A program made the translations under genes and the position numbers. The notes beneath the pieces were generated by a model that searched no databases, was not told the DNA's origin, and worked only from the letters and a program-made list of their open reading frames with translations. This document shows positions 18,014 through 26,792 of a stretch of DNA of 64,000 nucleotides, piece after piece. This stretch comes from Pontibacter sp. FD36 (GTDB lineage: Bacteria > Bacteroidota > Bacteroidia > Cytophagales > Hymenobacteraceae), in assembly GCF_015686655.1 (NCBI RefSeq), contig NZ_JADPMP010000010.1:124001-188000 (forward strand), written 5' to 3'. The first letter of the stretch is position 1. Every line of letters begins with the position of its first letter.

Positions 18014-18798
18014 GCAGAAGTCTGACCGATCTATTTTCCCTGACTGGCAAGGTGGCCCTCGTCACAGGCGGCTACGGTCACTTGGGCACCGCCATTAGCC
18101 TGGCATTGGCCGAGGCTGGCGCTTCCGTTTATGTGTTGGGTCGAAGCGAAGCCAAATTCAAAGAGGCTTTCAGCGCACATACTGACCTTCACCTGTCTTT
18201 CGTGTACTGCGACATCTCCGATACCAAAACTATTGCTGAAGCCTTTGAGCAGGTGCAGCAGGCAGAGGGCCGGATCGACGTACTGGTTAACAATGCCTTT
18301 TACTCCAAAGGCCAACAGCCCGAGCAGCTCACGGACGAGGAATGGACCTACGGCATCGACGGCAACCTCAACAGCGTTTACCGCTGTATCCGGGAAGTGA
18401 TTCCCTACCTGAAGCAGAACGGAGGCCGGATCATCAATGTGTCTTCCATGTACGGCATGGTCTCCCCCGATTTCAGCATCTACGACGAGAGTCCGGCATC
18501 CCTGAATCCGCCGCACTACGGAGCTGCCAAGGCGGGCGTGCTACAACTCACGCGCTATTTTGCCTGTTACCTGGGTAAGTATAACATTACGGTTAATGCG
18601 GTAACGCCGGGTCCTTTCCCAAGCGAGCAGGTGCAGCAGAACGAAAAGTTTGTGGAGCAGCTGAAAAAGAAGAACCCACTGGGCCGCATCGGTAAGCCCG
18701 ACGACCTGAAAGGGGCCTTCGTATACCTGGCCTCAGACGCCTCGGCCTATATGACGGGACAGAACATGGTGCTGGACGGAGGCTGGACAGCATGGTAA
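18010..18798 (+). CDS. SDR family oxidoreductase in the nonulosonate cluster (PtmA-like)
   Basis: A 262-residue classical short-chain dehydrogenase/reductase. Cofactor loop TGGYGHLG at 19-26, NNA at 94-96, catalytic Ser145/146 in INVSSMYGM, Tyr170 and Lys174 in HYGAAKAG. ATG at 18010 is chosen over a GTG at 17998 because it forms an ATGA overlap with the upstream stop. The long loop before the catalytic tyrosine (SIYDESPASLNPP) is like that of PtmA-type enzymes from flagellin-glycosylation loci, so action on a nonulosonate or its precursor is plausible. The exact substrate is unknown. Confidence 0.85.
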   Translation: MSRSLTDLFSLTGKVALVTGGYGHLGTAISLALAEAGASVYVLGRSEAKFKEAFSAHTDLHLSFVYCDISDTKTIAEAFEQVQQAEGRIDVLVNNAFYSKGQQPEQLTDEEWTYGIDGNLNSVYRCIREVIPYLKQNGGRIINVSSMYGMVSPDFSIYDESPASLNPPHYGAAKAGVLQLTRYFACYLGKYNITVNAVTPGPFPSEQVQQNEKFVEQLKKKNPLGRIGKPDDLKGAFVYLASDASAYMTGQNMVLDGGWTAW

Positions 18799-19610
18799 AG
18801 GTAGGCGCCATCATACAGGTGCGCCTGGGTTCGGAGCGACTTCCCGGCAAAGCATTGCTGCCGCTCCCCTTCGGCGGCAATACCAGCCTGCTGGAGCATG
18901 TGGTGAACAATGCCCAGTCTGCAAGTTCTTTGCAGCAAACGATTGTGGCCACCACGACTCGCCCCGATGACGATGCGATCGATGCATTCTGCAAAGAAAA
19001 GGCAATACCTTGTCTGCGTGGTTCTGCCGACAACGTGCTCGACAGGTTCAGGCAGGCCGCACATACCTATGAATTGGATGTGATTGTGCGCCTGACGGGG
19101 GATAATCCCTTTGTGCTGCCAACCACGATCGACCAGGCGGTGGAAAAGCTGCTACAGACGGAATCAGACTATATCATCACCATCGGTCTGCCCCTAGGCA
19201 CTAACGTGGAGGTGTTTACCCGTCAGGCCTTGGAAACGGCAGCCACCGAAGCATCCGAAGCCGCTGACCGTGAGCATGTAACGCCCTACATCAGGAGAAA
19301 GGCCAATCTCAATAGACAGACTTTGCCTTATACCTCCCCCATCGAAGCACTGCGCCTTACCGTAGACTACCCTACAGATTATGCACTGGCCTCCATGATC
19401 ATGGACCGGCTTTGGAAGCAGGGTCAGCCGGTAATGCACGAGCAGATCGGAAATTTGCTGCAGGAGAACCCCTGGCTGCAGGAGGTCAACGCCGCTAATT
19501 CGCAGCGGCAGGTCTTTGAGTCAGAGGAAGAGGAAATAGCTGCTGCCAAAAAAATGCTGCAGGCCGGAGGTTTTACAAAAGCATTGCGTAAGCTGAGAGA
19601 GCGCTCCTAA
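18792..19610 (+). CDS. SpsF-type cytidylyltransferase family protein, candidate CMP-sugar synthetase
   Basis: A 272-residue nucleotidyltransferase-fold protein. The N-terminus IIQVRLGSERLPGKALLPL is the COG1861/SpsF version of the CTP-binding motif, and RLTGDNPFV near residue 98 is the metal-binding region. A canonical PseF (with an ARGGSKRIP motif) is not found in the window, so this protein is the best local candidate to make CMP-pseudaminic acid. That is inference: biochemical roles of SpsF proteins are poorly defined. The C-terminal 40 residues are charged and helical. Its ATG overlaps the SDR stop by 7 bases, indicating tight coupling. Confidence 0.8.
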   Translation: MVKVGAIIQVRLGSERLPGKALLPLPFGGNTSLLEHVVNNAQSASSLQQTIVATTTRPDDDAIDAFCKEKAIPCLRGSADNVLDRFRQAAHTYELDVIVRLTGDNPFVLPTTIDQAVEKLLQTESDYIITIGLPLGTNVEVFTRQALETAATEASEAADREHVTPYIRRKANLNRQTLPYTSPIEALRLTVDYPTDYALASMIMDRLWKQGQPVMHEQIGNLLQENPWLQEVNAANSQRQVFESEEEEIAAAKKMLQAGGFTKALRKLRERS

Positions 19611-19622
19611 AACTAAAATAAC

Positions 19623-21107
19623 ATGATTCGGAAAACACGCATCATTTTCAGAGCAGACGGAAACAGCCGCATCGGACTGGGCCACGTTACGCGCTCGCTG
19701 GCGCTGGTACACATGCTGCGCAAGGAGTTTGAGTGTGTTTTCGCCATTCAATCGCCTGACCAAGCCTTGCAGGAGCGTATCCGGGAAGTCTGCGACGGCA
19801 TCATCGTGCTTCCTCCTGCCGATCCGGCTGCGGACCGTTTTATACACGAACTGGATGCATATATCTCAGAAGAAGAGATCGTGGTGCTGGACGGCTATAC
19901 CTTTGGTACAGCTTACCAGCAGAATATAAAATCACGCGGCGCAGCACTGGTCTGCATCGACGATATCCATACCTATACCTTTGTGGCAGATGCGGTGATC
20001 AACCAGGCAGGCGGCGTTTCACCCGCGAACTACCAGGCAGCACCCTATACCCGACTACTGCTCGGTCCGCATTATGCGCTGCTCCGTCCTGCCTTCCTGA
20101 GAGCCGCCAAAGCTACCCGTTCTATACCTGAAGGCGAGTGGCGTGTGCTGGTTTGCATGGGAGGTGCCGACCCGGACAACCAAACCTTACAAGCGCTGGA
20201 AGCACTTAATGCTATACCTGCCGTCAAGCAAATCGAAGTAGTGGTAGGCAGCGCCTATACCCGTTTACACGAGCTGAAACAATACTTAAAAGAACAGCCT
20301 CAAACCAAACTGCACCGCGATCTTTCCGCTGAGAGTCTTCGCCGCCTGATGTCCAAATGCCAGGTCGCCATTACCTCTGCCAGCGGCATCTCTTATGAAT
20401 ACGCCGCCGTGGGTGGAGTATTATTTGTGAAGCAAACCGCCGACAACCAGGCAGGTATGCACCAGTTCCTAACCTCATCAGGTATAGCAAAGGATTACAG
20501 CAGTCTTTCAAAAGTACTGAAGCAAGGTATAAGCGAAGAGCAATTTGCAGCCCAACTCACAATTCAACGACAGTTTTTCGATGGGAAGAGTCCGGAGCGG
20601 TTGCAGCAGCTTTTCAAAAGCCTCAGCCTGACGACAAGCTTAAAACTAAGAAAAGTTAAAGCAGAGGACTTACAGCTGCTATTCGACTGGGCCAACGACC
20701 CGGAGGTACGCCGGCACTCCTTCAATCAGGAGCCCATTCCGCTGGAGGATCATACCCGCTGGTTTAAGGGCAAACTTGACAACCCAAATGCCATGCTCTA
20801 TCTTGCCGAATCGGACGTAACGCCAGCCGCCCATATTCGTTTCGACATCAACGGCAGCACAGCTATGATCAGCTACCTGATTGCAGCTGACTACCGTGGC
20901 AAAGGTTTGGGACACACTGTGTTGCTTAAAGGTATACAGCATCTGCTTCAGGAACGACCTGAGTTACAGTTGGTAGAGGGACTGGTACAGCAGGAGCACA
21001 AAGCCTCTGTGCGATCTTTTGAGAAAGCCGGTTTCTCTTACGGTGAAGCTGACCCGGCTCACCCGAAAGCATTCCGTTTTGTTTGGCAGCCAAAGGCCAG
21101 CGCATAG
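19623..21107 (+). CDS. fused PseG-PseH: UDP-sugar hydrolase plus GNAT N-acetyltransferase
   Basis: A 494-residue two-domain protein. Residues 1-335 are PseG-like: the DGNSRIGLGHVTRSL motif carries the expected catalytic His21, followed by GGADPDNQT near 180 and ITSASGISYEYAAVG near 250, as in MurG-like PseG. Residues 340-494 are a GNAT acetyltransferase with Y424-RGKGLG acetyl-CoA loop, matching PseH. PseH acetylates the 4-amino group and PseG then removes UDP, so two consecutive steps are on one chain. In Campylobacter and Helicobacter these are separate proteins; fusions of this kind are known from other genomes. It lies 12 bases after the SpsF gene and 16 before pseI. Confidence 0.9.
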   Translation: MIRKTRIIFRADGNSRIGLGHVTRSLALVHMLRKEFECVFAIQSPDQALQERIREVCDGIIVLPPADPAADRFIHELDAYISEEEIVVLDGYTFGTAYQQNIKSRGAALVCIDDIHTYTFVADAVINQAGGVSPANYQAAPYTRLLLGPHYALLRPAFLRAAKATRSIPEGEWRVLVCMGGADPDNQTLQALEALNAIPAVKQIEVVVGSAYTRLHELKQYLKEQPQTKLHRDLSAESLRRLMSKCQVAITSASGISYEYAAVGGVLFVKQTADNQAGMHQFLTSSGIAKDYSSLSKVLKQGISEEQFAAQLTIQRQFFDGKSPERLQQLFKSLSLTTSLKLRKVKAEDLQLLFDWANDPEVRRHSFNQEPIPLEDHTRWFKGKLDNPNAMLYLAESDVTPAAHIRFDINGSTAMISYLIAADYRGKGLGHTVLLKGIQHLLQERPELQLVEGLVQQEHKASVRSFEKAGFSYGEADPAHPKAFRFVWQPKASA

Positions 21108-21123
21108 TTTAGAAACAGAAATC

Positions 21124-22167
21124 ATGATCAACGATATCAGTATTGCCAGCCGTCTGATCGGCCCTTCCTATAAGCCCTTTATCATTGCGGAGATGTCGGG
21201 CAACCACAACCAGTCGCTGGAGCGGGCACTGGCCATCGTAGACGCCGCTGCCGATGCAGGTGCAGATGCCATCAAGCTGCAGACCTACACCGCAGACACC
21301 ATGACCCTGCCGGGAGCCCTGACCATCGAGGACGAGGGTTCCCTGTGGAAAGGCCGCGAACTGTATGACCTATACAAAGAGGCCTATACCCCCTGGGAGT
21401 GGCACCAGCCCATTTTTGAGCGGGCACGGGAGCGCGGCATTATCGCCTTCTCCTCTCCTTTTGATGAATCAGCGGTGGACTTTTTGGAGAGCTTGGACGC
21501 TCCCGCCTATAAGATCGCCTCGTTTGAGAACACGGACCACCCGCTGCTGCGCAAAGTAGCCGCCACCGGCAAGCCTGTGATCATGAGCACCGGCGCTGCC
21601 ACCGTGCAGGAAGTGGCCGAAGCCGTGCAGGTGTTGCGCGAGGAGAGCTGCTTAGAGCTGATCCTGCTTAAGTGCACCTCCACCTACCCGGCCACACCGG
21701 AGAACACGAACCTGCGCACCATCCCGCACCTGAGTGCGCTGTACGACGTGCAGGTCGGCCTCTCGGACCATACCATGGGCGTGGGTGCGTCAGTGGCTGC
21801 TGTAGCCTTGGGGGCAACAGTTATCGAGAAGCACTTTACCCTCAGCCGCGCAGACGGTGGTGTAGACTCGGCCTTCTCGCTGGAGCCAGCCGAGCTGCAT
21901 TCGCTCGTGGTAGAATCGGAAAGAGCCTGGCTGGCGCTGGGGCAGGTGCAGTACGGCGTGCAACGGGCTGAGGAGAAAAGTCGCCTGTTTAAGCGCTCCA
22001 TCTATGCTGCTCATGATATAAAAGCAGGTGAGGCATTTACCAAAGAAAACATCCGGGTGATCCGCCCGGGCCTGGGGCTTCCGCCGAAACACTATGAAAA
22101 CCTGCTGGGCAAAAGCGCTGCACAGGACATCAAAGCAGGCTCACCGCTTAGCTGGGACATGGTATAA
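21124..22167 (+). CDS. pseI: pseudaminic acid synthase
   Basis: A 347-residue NeuB-family enzyme that condenses the 6-deoxy-AltdiNAc sugar with phosphoenolpyruvate to give pseudaminic acid. The TIM barrel starts FIIAEMSGNHNQS with Glu23, and AIKLQTYTADTMTL at 50-63 is the PseI-type form rather than the NeuB/LegI form. Further landmarks are KCTSTYPA near 180 and GLSDHTMG near 207. The C-terminal 60 residues form the antifreeze-like SAF domain. An upstream in-frame start at 21019 would overlap the PseG-PseH gene by 89 bases and adds nothing conserved, so ATG 21124 is used. The gene follows 16 bases after the fusion gene. Confidence 0.95.
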   Translation: MINDISIASRLIGPSYKPFIIAEMSGNHNQSLERALAIVDAAADAGADAIKLQTYTADTMTLPGALTIEDEGSLWKGRELYDLYKEAYTPWEWHQPIFERARERGIIAFSSPFDESAVDFLESLDAPAYKIASFENTDHPLLRKVAATGKPVIMSTGAATVQEVAEAVQVLREESCLELILLKCTSTYPATPENTNLRTIPHLSALYDVQVGLSDHTMGVGASVAAVALGATVIEKHFTLSRADGGVDSAFSLEPAELHSLVVESERAWLALGQVQYGVQRAEEKSRLFKRSIYAAHDIKAGEAFTKENIRVIRPGLGLPPKHYENLLGKSAAQDIKAGSPLSWDMV

Positions 22168-22170
22168 CAC

Positions 22171-23460
22171 ATGAAAGACTGGTATAACCTGTACAGCAAC
22201 ATCCTATACCTGCACTTTTCAGAAGGTTTTTACAAGCTCCCCGAAAGTGCCAAGAACGCAGCATCACCTGGCAATCCGGCGATGCGACTGCTGCGCATGG
22301 CCGGCTATACCCTGGTGCGGCTGTTTGGCAATCTTTTCAAGTCTGTGGAGCAGCCGGAAAAATTGCAGGGCAAGGTATGGCTGTATGTGGTAAGTCAGAA
22401 TAATTACGACAGTCTGAACTTCTTAGAGGCGACTATACCTAACTCCGTGATGGTAGCAGGCCAGAGCAAAGCCATTGGCAGGTATAACCAAAAGGTGGCA
22501 CGGCTCTCGCTGCGCAAAAAGCTGCTGTACTACTACAAGCTTCCACCATTGTTTTTTCAGTTTATGCAGCATCGCAAGCACAGCATCCTCCGCTTCGTGG
22601 ATCTGCTTTACGATGCCATCGGTTTTTATGAAGTATACCTGCAGAAACTGAAACAGTACCGCCCGCAAGCCATCGTTTTTGCCAACGACCACAACGCCGA
22701 TGCCCGCGCCATGCTGCTGGCGGCAAAGGAACTAGGTATACCCACTGTTTATGTACAGCACTCCAGCGTGAGCAATTTATTTCCGCCGTTGTCATTTGAT
22801 TTAAATTTACTCGAAGGCCAGGATTCGCTGGACAAGTACAGGCAGTGCGGTCCGGTGCAGGGCCGAGTTGAATTTATTGGCATGCCCAAAGCCGATAAGT
22901 TTGTGTCGCTCCGTAACGAGAGTCGGCAAGTGCAAACACTAGGTATAGCCTGCAACCTGATGGACCGGGTGGAGGAAGTGGAGCAGCTGATTCGCCAGAT
23001 TAGCCGTGATTTCCCGCAGCTCAGGATTCTGCTGCGTCCCCACCCCCGCGACAAACGCAGCTATACCTTTGCAATAGGCATCAGCCCGAACGTCAGCCTG
23101 ACTCACGCCCGACAACAGTCCGTGTTTGAATACCTGCAAGGTATAGACATGCTGATCAGCGGCAACTCCGGCATCCACCTGGAAGCGGTGCTGCTCAATG
23201 TATGGTCGATTTACTACAACTTCAACCCGACAGAGGAGCTGCATGACTATTATGGCTTTGTGAAGCATAGTCTGGTGGAAGAAGCCACTTCCTACGATGC
23301 GCTCAAGCCAATGCTCGCACAAGGTATAGCACATAAGCCGCAGGTTTACCAGCGAGCTAGCTATTACCATGCGACAGTAGGAACGGAGTACGACGGCAGG
23401 AGCGGCGAACTGGCAGCTGACTTTATAAAAGCAATGTTGGCTACCACCAATCAATTATAA
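22171..23460 (+). CDS. putative GT-B-fold glycosyltransferase of surface glycan, possibly nonulosonyl transferase
   Basis: A 429-residue protein I cannot assign to a named family. It reads like capsule/CDP-glycerol-type GT-B proteins: an N-terminal half with AIVFANDHNADARAMLLAAKEL and GIPTVYVQHSSVS (near residues 168-195), then a C-terminal donor-like half with RILLRPHPRDKRSY near 287 and a MLISGNSGIHLEAVLLN segment near 325. The HPRD and serine-glycine-rich pattern resembles sialyl/Kdo-type transferases that use CMP-sugars. It begins 3 bases after pseI, so transfer of the sugar made by the cluster is the best guess. No signal peptide or membrane helix. Confidence 0.7.
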   Translation: MKDWYNLYSNILYLHFSEGFYKLPESAKNAASPGNPAMRLLRMAGYTLVRLFGNLFKSVEQPEKLQGKVWLYVVSQNNYDSLNFLEATIPNSVMVAGQSKAIGRYNQKVARLSLRKKLLYYYKLPPLFFQFMQHRKHSILRFVDLLYDAIGFYEVYLQKLKQYRPQAIVFANDHNADARAMLLAAKELGIPTVYVQHSSVSNLFPPLSFDLNLLEGQDSLDKYRQCGPVQGRVEFIGMPKADKFVSLRNESRQVQTLGIACNLMDRVEEVEQLIRQISRDFPQLRILLRPHPRDKRSYTFAIGISPNVSLTHARQQSVFEYLQGIDMLISGNSGIHLEAVLLNVWSIYYNFNPTEELHDYYGFVKHSLVEEATSYDALKPMLAQGIAHKPQVYQRASYYHATVGTEYDGRSGELAADFIKAMLATTNQL

Positions 23461-23468
23461 GAATCGGC

Positions 23469-23476
23469 TACCTTTG
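23469..23476 (+). promoter_or_regulatory. internal -7 element (TACCTTTG) before the flippase gene
   Basis: TACCTTTG matches TAnnTTTG and lies 17 bases before the flippase ATG, in the only sizeable gap late in the cluster. It may give the flippase an extra promoter. No well-spaced TTTG is visible upstream. Confidence 0.4.
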
Positions 23477-23493
23477 TGGCCTGAAAAAGAAAC

Positions 23494-24978
23494 ATGAGTA
23501 AACATCTCCAGCGAGAGGGTATTTGGAACACCGTGATCTCATATGCCGGCATCGCCATCGGCTATGTGAACACCATCCTGCTTTTCCCTAACTTTTTGGA
23601 GGAGGAAGAAGTGGGTCTAACGCGTCTGCTGATCCAGATCTCGGTGATGTTTGCACAGTTCTCCGCCCTCGGTTTCGTGAACATGAGCGTGCGCTACTTC
23701 CCCTATTTCAGGGATAAGAGCAAGGAGCACCACGGTTTCCTGTTTCTGATGCTGGCTATACCTGTGCTGGGCTTTGGCGCGATTACCGGATTATTCCTGC
23801 TATTCAAGCCGGTCGTGATCGACTACTATATCGAGAACTCCCCTCTCCTGCTCGATTACTATTACTTTGTGATCCCGCTGGCCTTTTTCACGCTGCTTTT
23901 CAATCTGCTCACGGCCTACCTGCGCTCCCTGTTCAAGACTATCATTTCGTCATTCGCCCAGGATTTTCTGCTGCGCATCCTCACGACGGCGCTGATTGGG
24001 CTCTATGCCTTTGACTGGATCGAATTCAGGCAGTTCGTGCTGCTTTACATTGTCATTAATGCGGTGATCACCCTTTCACTGGTGGTGTATGCGCTCTGGT
24101 TAAAACAACTGTTCCTGAAGCCGCGCCTGGCTGCCCTCAGTATCGTACCCTTGCGTGAAATGCTTTATTTCGGCTTTTTTACCTTCCTGGGCAACATCTC
24201 GGTGACCATCATCACCACTGTCGATCAGATCATGATCAGCTCTTACAGCCTGGGCGACAACGGTATTTACACCACAGCCTTTTTTATCACTAGCGCCATC
24301 ATGGTGCCGGCACGATCTATTTTCAAGATCGCTTTTCCGCAGGTGGCCGAGTATTGGAAGGACCGTGACATGGCAGGTATGGAGCAACTTTACAAGCAAA
24401 TCACCTTGATCAACCTGATCGTTGGTTTGCTGCTCTTCATAGGCATCTGGGCCAACATTGACAACCTCTTTTCTTTTATGCCGGAAACCTACCGGGCTGG
24501 TAAGTATGTAGTATTGTTCCTGTCCATGGCACGCATCATCGACCTGGCCACAGGTATAAACGGCATCATTCTGGCTACTTCTGAGAAGTACCGCTGGGAC
24601 CTTCTCTTCAACGTGGTGCTGGCGGGACTTACGATTTGGACTAATTATGTGTTCATTCCGCTCTACGGAATAAACGGAGCTGCCCTTGCTTCTATGATTT
24701 CGTATGTCACCATCAACCTGCTGCGCCTCTTTTTTGTGCAGTACCTCTATAAAATGCAGCCCTTTGCATGGAATTCACTGGGTGTGACAGCCATTGCCGC
24801 CATTGCGCTGGGAGTTTCCTACCTGCTGCCTTTCCTGGAAAATAAGTACTTGGACATCTTGGGAAGATCACTTTTAATCACTGCTATCTACATGGGTCTT
24901 ATGCTGGGCTTGCGGGTATACCCGGATATGAACCAATGGCTGGCTAACTCACTGAATAGGTTTAAAAACAATAAGTAA
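23494..24978 (+). CDS. Wzx-type polysaccharide flippase (MOP superfamily)
   Basis: A 494-residue integral membrane protein with about 12-14 hydrophobic helices spread over its whole length, beginning GIWNTVISYAGIAIGYVNT near residue 9. The first helix pattern, the FFTFLGNISVTIITTVDQIMIS stretch near residue 228 and the YGINGAALASMISY motif near 388 fit the oligosaccharide flippase (Wzx/RfbX) branch. It should move a lipid-linked oligosaccharide across the inner membrane. Being the last gene of the pse run, it probably handles the glycan carrying the pseudaminic-acid-like sugar. No polymerase or ligase gene is in the window. Confidence 0.88.
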   Translation: MSKHLQREGIWNTVISYAGIAIGYVNTILLFPNFLEEEEVGLTRLLIQISVMFAQFSALGFVNMSVRYFPYFRDKSKEHHGFLFLMLAIPVLGFGAITGLFLLFKPVVIDYYIENSPLLLDYYYFVIPLAFFTLLFNLLTAYLRSLFKTIISSFAQDFLLRILTTALIGLYAFDWIEFRQFVLLYIVINAVITLSLVVYALWLKQLFLKPRLAALSIVPLREMLYFGFFTFLGNISVTIITTVDQIMISSYSLGDNGIYTTAFFITSAIMVPARSIFKIAFPQVAEYWKDRDMAGMEQLYKQITLINLIVGLLLFIGIWANIDNLFSFMPETYRAGKYVVLFLSMARIIDLATGINGIILATSEKYRWDLLFNVVLAGLTIWTNYVFIPLYGINGAALASMISYVTINLLRLFFVQYLYKMQPFAWNSLGVTAIAAIALGVSYLLPFLENKYLDILGRSLLITAIYMGLMLGLRVYPDMNQWLANSLNRFKNNK

Positions 24979-25075
24979 GGATATACCTGCCTGTTTCCGG
25001 CAGAGAGTGTGCCCCTGTAACTAACAGGTAGGCAAGTCGTTGTAAATATTAGTAGTCCAAAAATTAGCAACAGAC

Positions 25076-25702
25076 ATGCAACGAACCATCTTATCTTTAT
25101 TGTTAACGATCTTTCTATCTGGTGTCTCATGCGCAGATAAAGAGCAAAACCAATCTGATACAGGCAAGGAAAGCGCTTACCGGGAATACAGAGAGTTTGT
25201 GTTAGCTACTGAGCAGCAAGCTAATTCGAATGACCAGTCAAGCCTGCAGGAATGGGATGGAGAGGTCAGAGAGCTTAAAGAATCATACCTCACCCATGAA
25301 AGTAGAATAATGCAGTATTCCGATGCGTACGAACCAGAACGTAGGGAGGAAATTGAGGAACTGCGAAGAAGGTATGATGCAGCAATACAAAAATTACAGG
25401 AGCGGCACGAGGATGTTAGCAGACGTTACCAGCTCCGGCAGGAGATGCTGGGTATTGATGTGGAGTCGGATGATCTGAGTGAAATCACAACAGCTAACCT
25501 AGCAGCAACTTATCAGCATTTTGTCAACACCTTGGATCAAAATAAAGCGCAGTACTCAGGCCGTGACTGGGAAATGATAGAAGGCTGGTGGAATGCCCTA
25601 CAGAACAGAACAAAAGAACTGGCACAGAATCTAAGCCCTGATGACAAATCCGCCATTTCAGAGTCAGAGAAGCGCTACCTGCAGATCAGGCAATCAGTTT
25701 AG
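25076..25702 (+). CDS. coiled-coil lipoprotein, DUF6565-like paralogue
   Basis: A 208-residue predicted lipoprotein: hydrophobic residues 5-18 end in SGVSC with Cys19-20 region as lipidation site, followed by a polar, mostly helical protein. Residues 50-125 are rich in Glu/Arg/Lys heptads (EEIEELRRRYDAAIQKLQERH) and predict a coiled coil. The later NLAATYQHFVNTLDQNK and GRDWEMIEGWWNALQNR segments align by eye with AYKNFMSNVRARHK and DQDWNM-like segments of the lipoprotein at 3320-3961. It is downstream of the flippase gene by 97 bases and is not obviously part of the glycan pathway. Function unknown. Confidence 0.75.
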   Translation: MQRTILSLLLTIFLSGVSCADKEQNQSDTGKESAYREYREFVLATEQQANSNDQSSLQEWDGEVRELKESYLTHESRIMQYSDAYEPERREEIEELRRRYDAAIQKLQERHEDVSRRYQLRQEMLGIDVESDDLSEITTANLAATYQHFVNTLDQNKAQYSGRDWEMIEGWWNALQNRTKELAQNLSPDDKSAISESEKRYLQIRQSV

Positions 25703-25722
25703 CCTGAGTTAACACTTATACC

Positions 25723-26436
25723 TTAATAACCTGTTGTCAGGTTGAATGACTCTACCTTGGAGTCGAGTACTTTACCGTTTTCACACTTCAATACACGGTG
25801 TGGGTAGCGGTTGATGATCTCGTAGTTGTGCGTGGCCATCAGGATGGCTGTACCGCTGTTATTGATCTCGTTGAAGAGCTGCATGATACCATCCGCCACG
25901 ATCGGGTCAAGGTTACCGGTTGGTTCGTCAGCCAGCAAAATAACCGGCTCGTTGAGGAGGGCTCTGGCAACAACGATGCGCTGCTGCTCACCCCCAGACA
26001 GCTGGTGCGGCAGTTTGTTAGCGGCGGCATCCAGACCAACACGCATGAGTACTTCCGTAATGCGCTGCTTGCGCTTTGACTTGTCTTTCCAGCCGGTGGC
26101 TTTCAGCACAAAAGCCAGGTTTTCGGCTACCGTACGATCAAAGAGTAACTGAAAGTCCTGAAACACGATACCAATCTTGCGGCGCAAAAAAGGTACTTGC
26201 TTACGCGGGAGCTTCGTGAGTTTAAAATCAGCGATAGTGCCAACTCCGGTTTGAAGCGGCAAATCACCGTAAAGGGTTTTGAGCAAAGAGCTTTTTCCGC
26301 TACCAGTGCGTCCCACCAGGTATACAAACTCCCCTTTGTCAATGTCGAAGTTGACACTGCTCAACACGGTGTTTACGTCCTGATAAATAGCCACGTCGCG
26401 TAGCGATACCACGGGTGTAGATGAAGAAAAGCTCAT
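25723..26436 (-). CDS. ABC transporter ATP-binding protein, FtsE-like
   Basis: A 237-residue ATPase. Walker A GRTGSGKS at 42-49, Q-loop FQDFQLL near 93, signature LSGGEQQR near 145, Walker B VILLADEPTGNLDP, and a switch histidine in MATHNYEI. The sequence, especially FVYLVGRTGSGKSSLLK and the LLFDRTVAEN stretch, is closest to FtsE, which works with FtsX to control peptidoglycan hydrolases at division. No ftsX is adjacent, which is common in Bacteroidota. A 67-residue conserved protein and fsa lie upstream on the same strand, with 6 bases to the first, suggesting an operon. Confidence 0.85.
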   Translation of the reverse strand: MSFSSSTPVVSLRDVAIYQDVNTVLSSVNFDIDKGEFVYLVGRTGSGKSSLLKTLYGDLPLQTGVGTIADFKLTKLPRKQVPFLRRKIGIVFQDFQLLFDRTVAENLAFVLKATGWKDKSKRKQRITEVLMRVGLDAAANKLPHQLSGGEQQRIVVARALLNEPVILLADEPTGNLDPIVADGIMQLFNEINNSGTAILMATHNYEIINRYPHRVLKCENGKVLDSKVESFNLTTGY

Positions 26437-26442
26437 AAAAAA

Positions 26443-26646
26443 TTAAATGTCTAGTTGCTGCAGTTTACCAAACTCGAGGGACTCAATCAGCGCAGCCAAA
26501 GCCTCCTCTTTTCCTTCCAGGCCATAGCGGTCCAGGTTCTTGAGCGGACGGTCTGCCCTAAAGTAAGCGATCAGCACGAAATTATCGTCGCGCAGCTGAA
26601 TATAATCCGGAATTTTGGCCTTGCCCTTTACTTTGATGATATACAT
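26443..26646 (-). CDS. small conserved protein, unknown
   Basis: A 67-residue soluble protein (MYIIKVKGKAKIPDYIQLRD start) with alternating hydrophobic strands, then a helical C-terminal part (KEEALAALIESLEFGKLQQ). The pattern is that of a real compact domain, and the gene sits 6 bases upstream of the FtsE-like gene on the same strand. I do not recognise a named family and propose no function. Confidence 0.65.
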   Translation of the reverse strand: MYIIKVKGKAKIPDYIQLRDDNFVLIAYFRADRPLKNLDRYGLEGKEEALAALIESLEFGKLQQLDI

Positions 26647-26653
26647 CTTCTTT

Positions 26654-26792
26654 TAATGAATAATGAGTAGTGACTAATGAAGAATTGCCAGGTATAAAAT
26701 GGATAATGATTAATGAAGTAAAATGTTTAAGATTAGCACCTTAGTCACTCTACCCCATTAATCATTACTCATTATTCATTAGTTATTAGTTA
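26654..26792. repeat. inverted low-complexity tract between the small gene and fsa
   Basis: Words TAATGAATAATGAG and GATAATGATTAATGAAG on the left (26654-26718) face the reverse-complement words CATTAATCATTACTCATTATTCATTAG on the right (26756-26792). The arms flank about 35 unique bases. It belongs to the same family as 6340-6606, 15841-15943 and 41363-41444. Confidence 0.7.
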
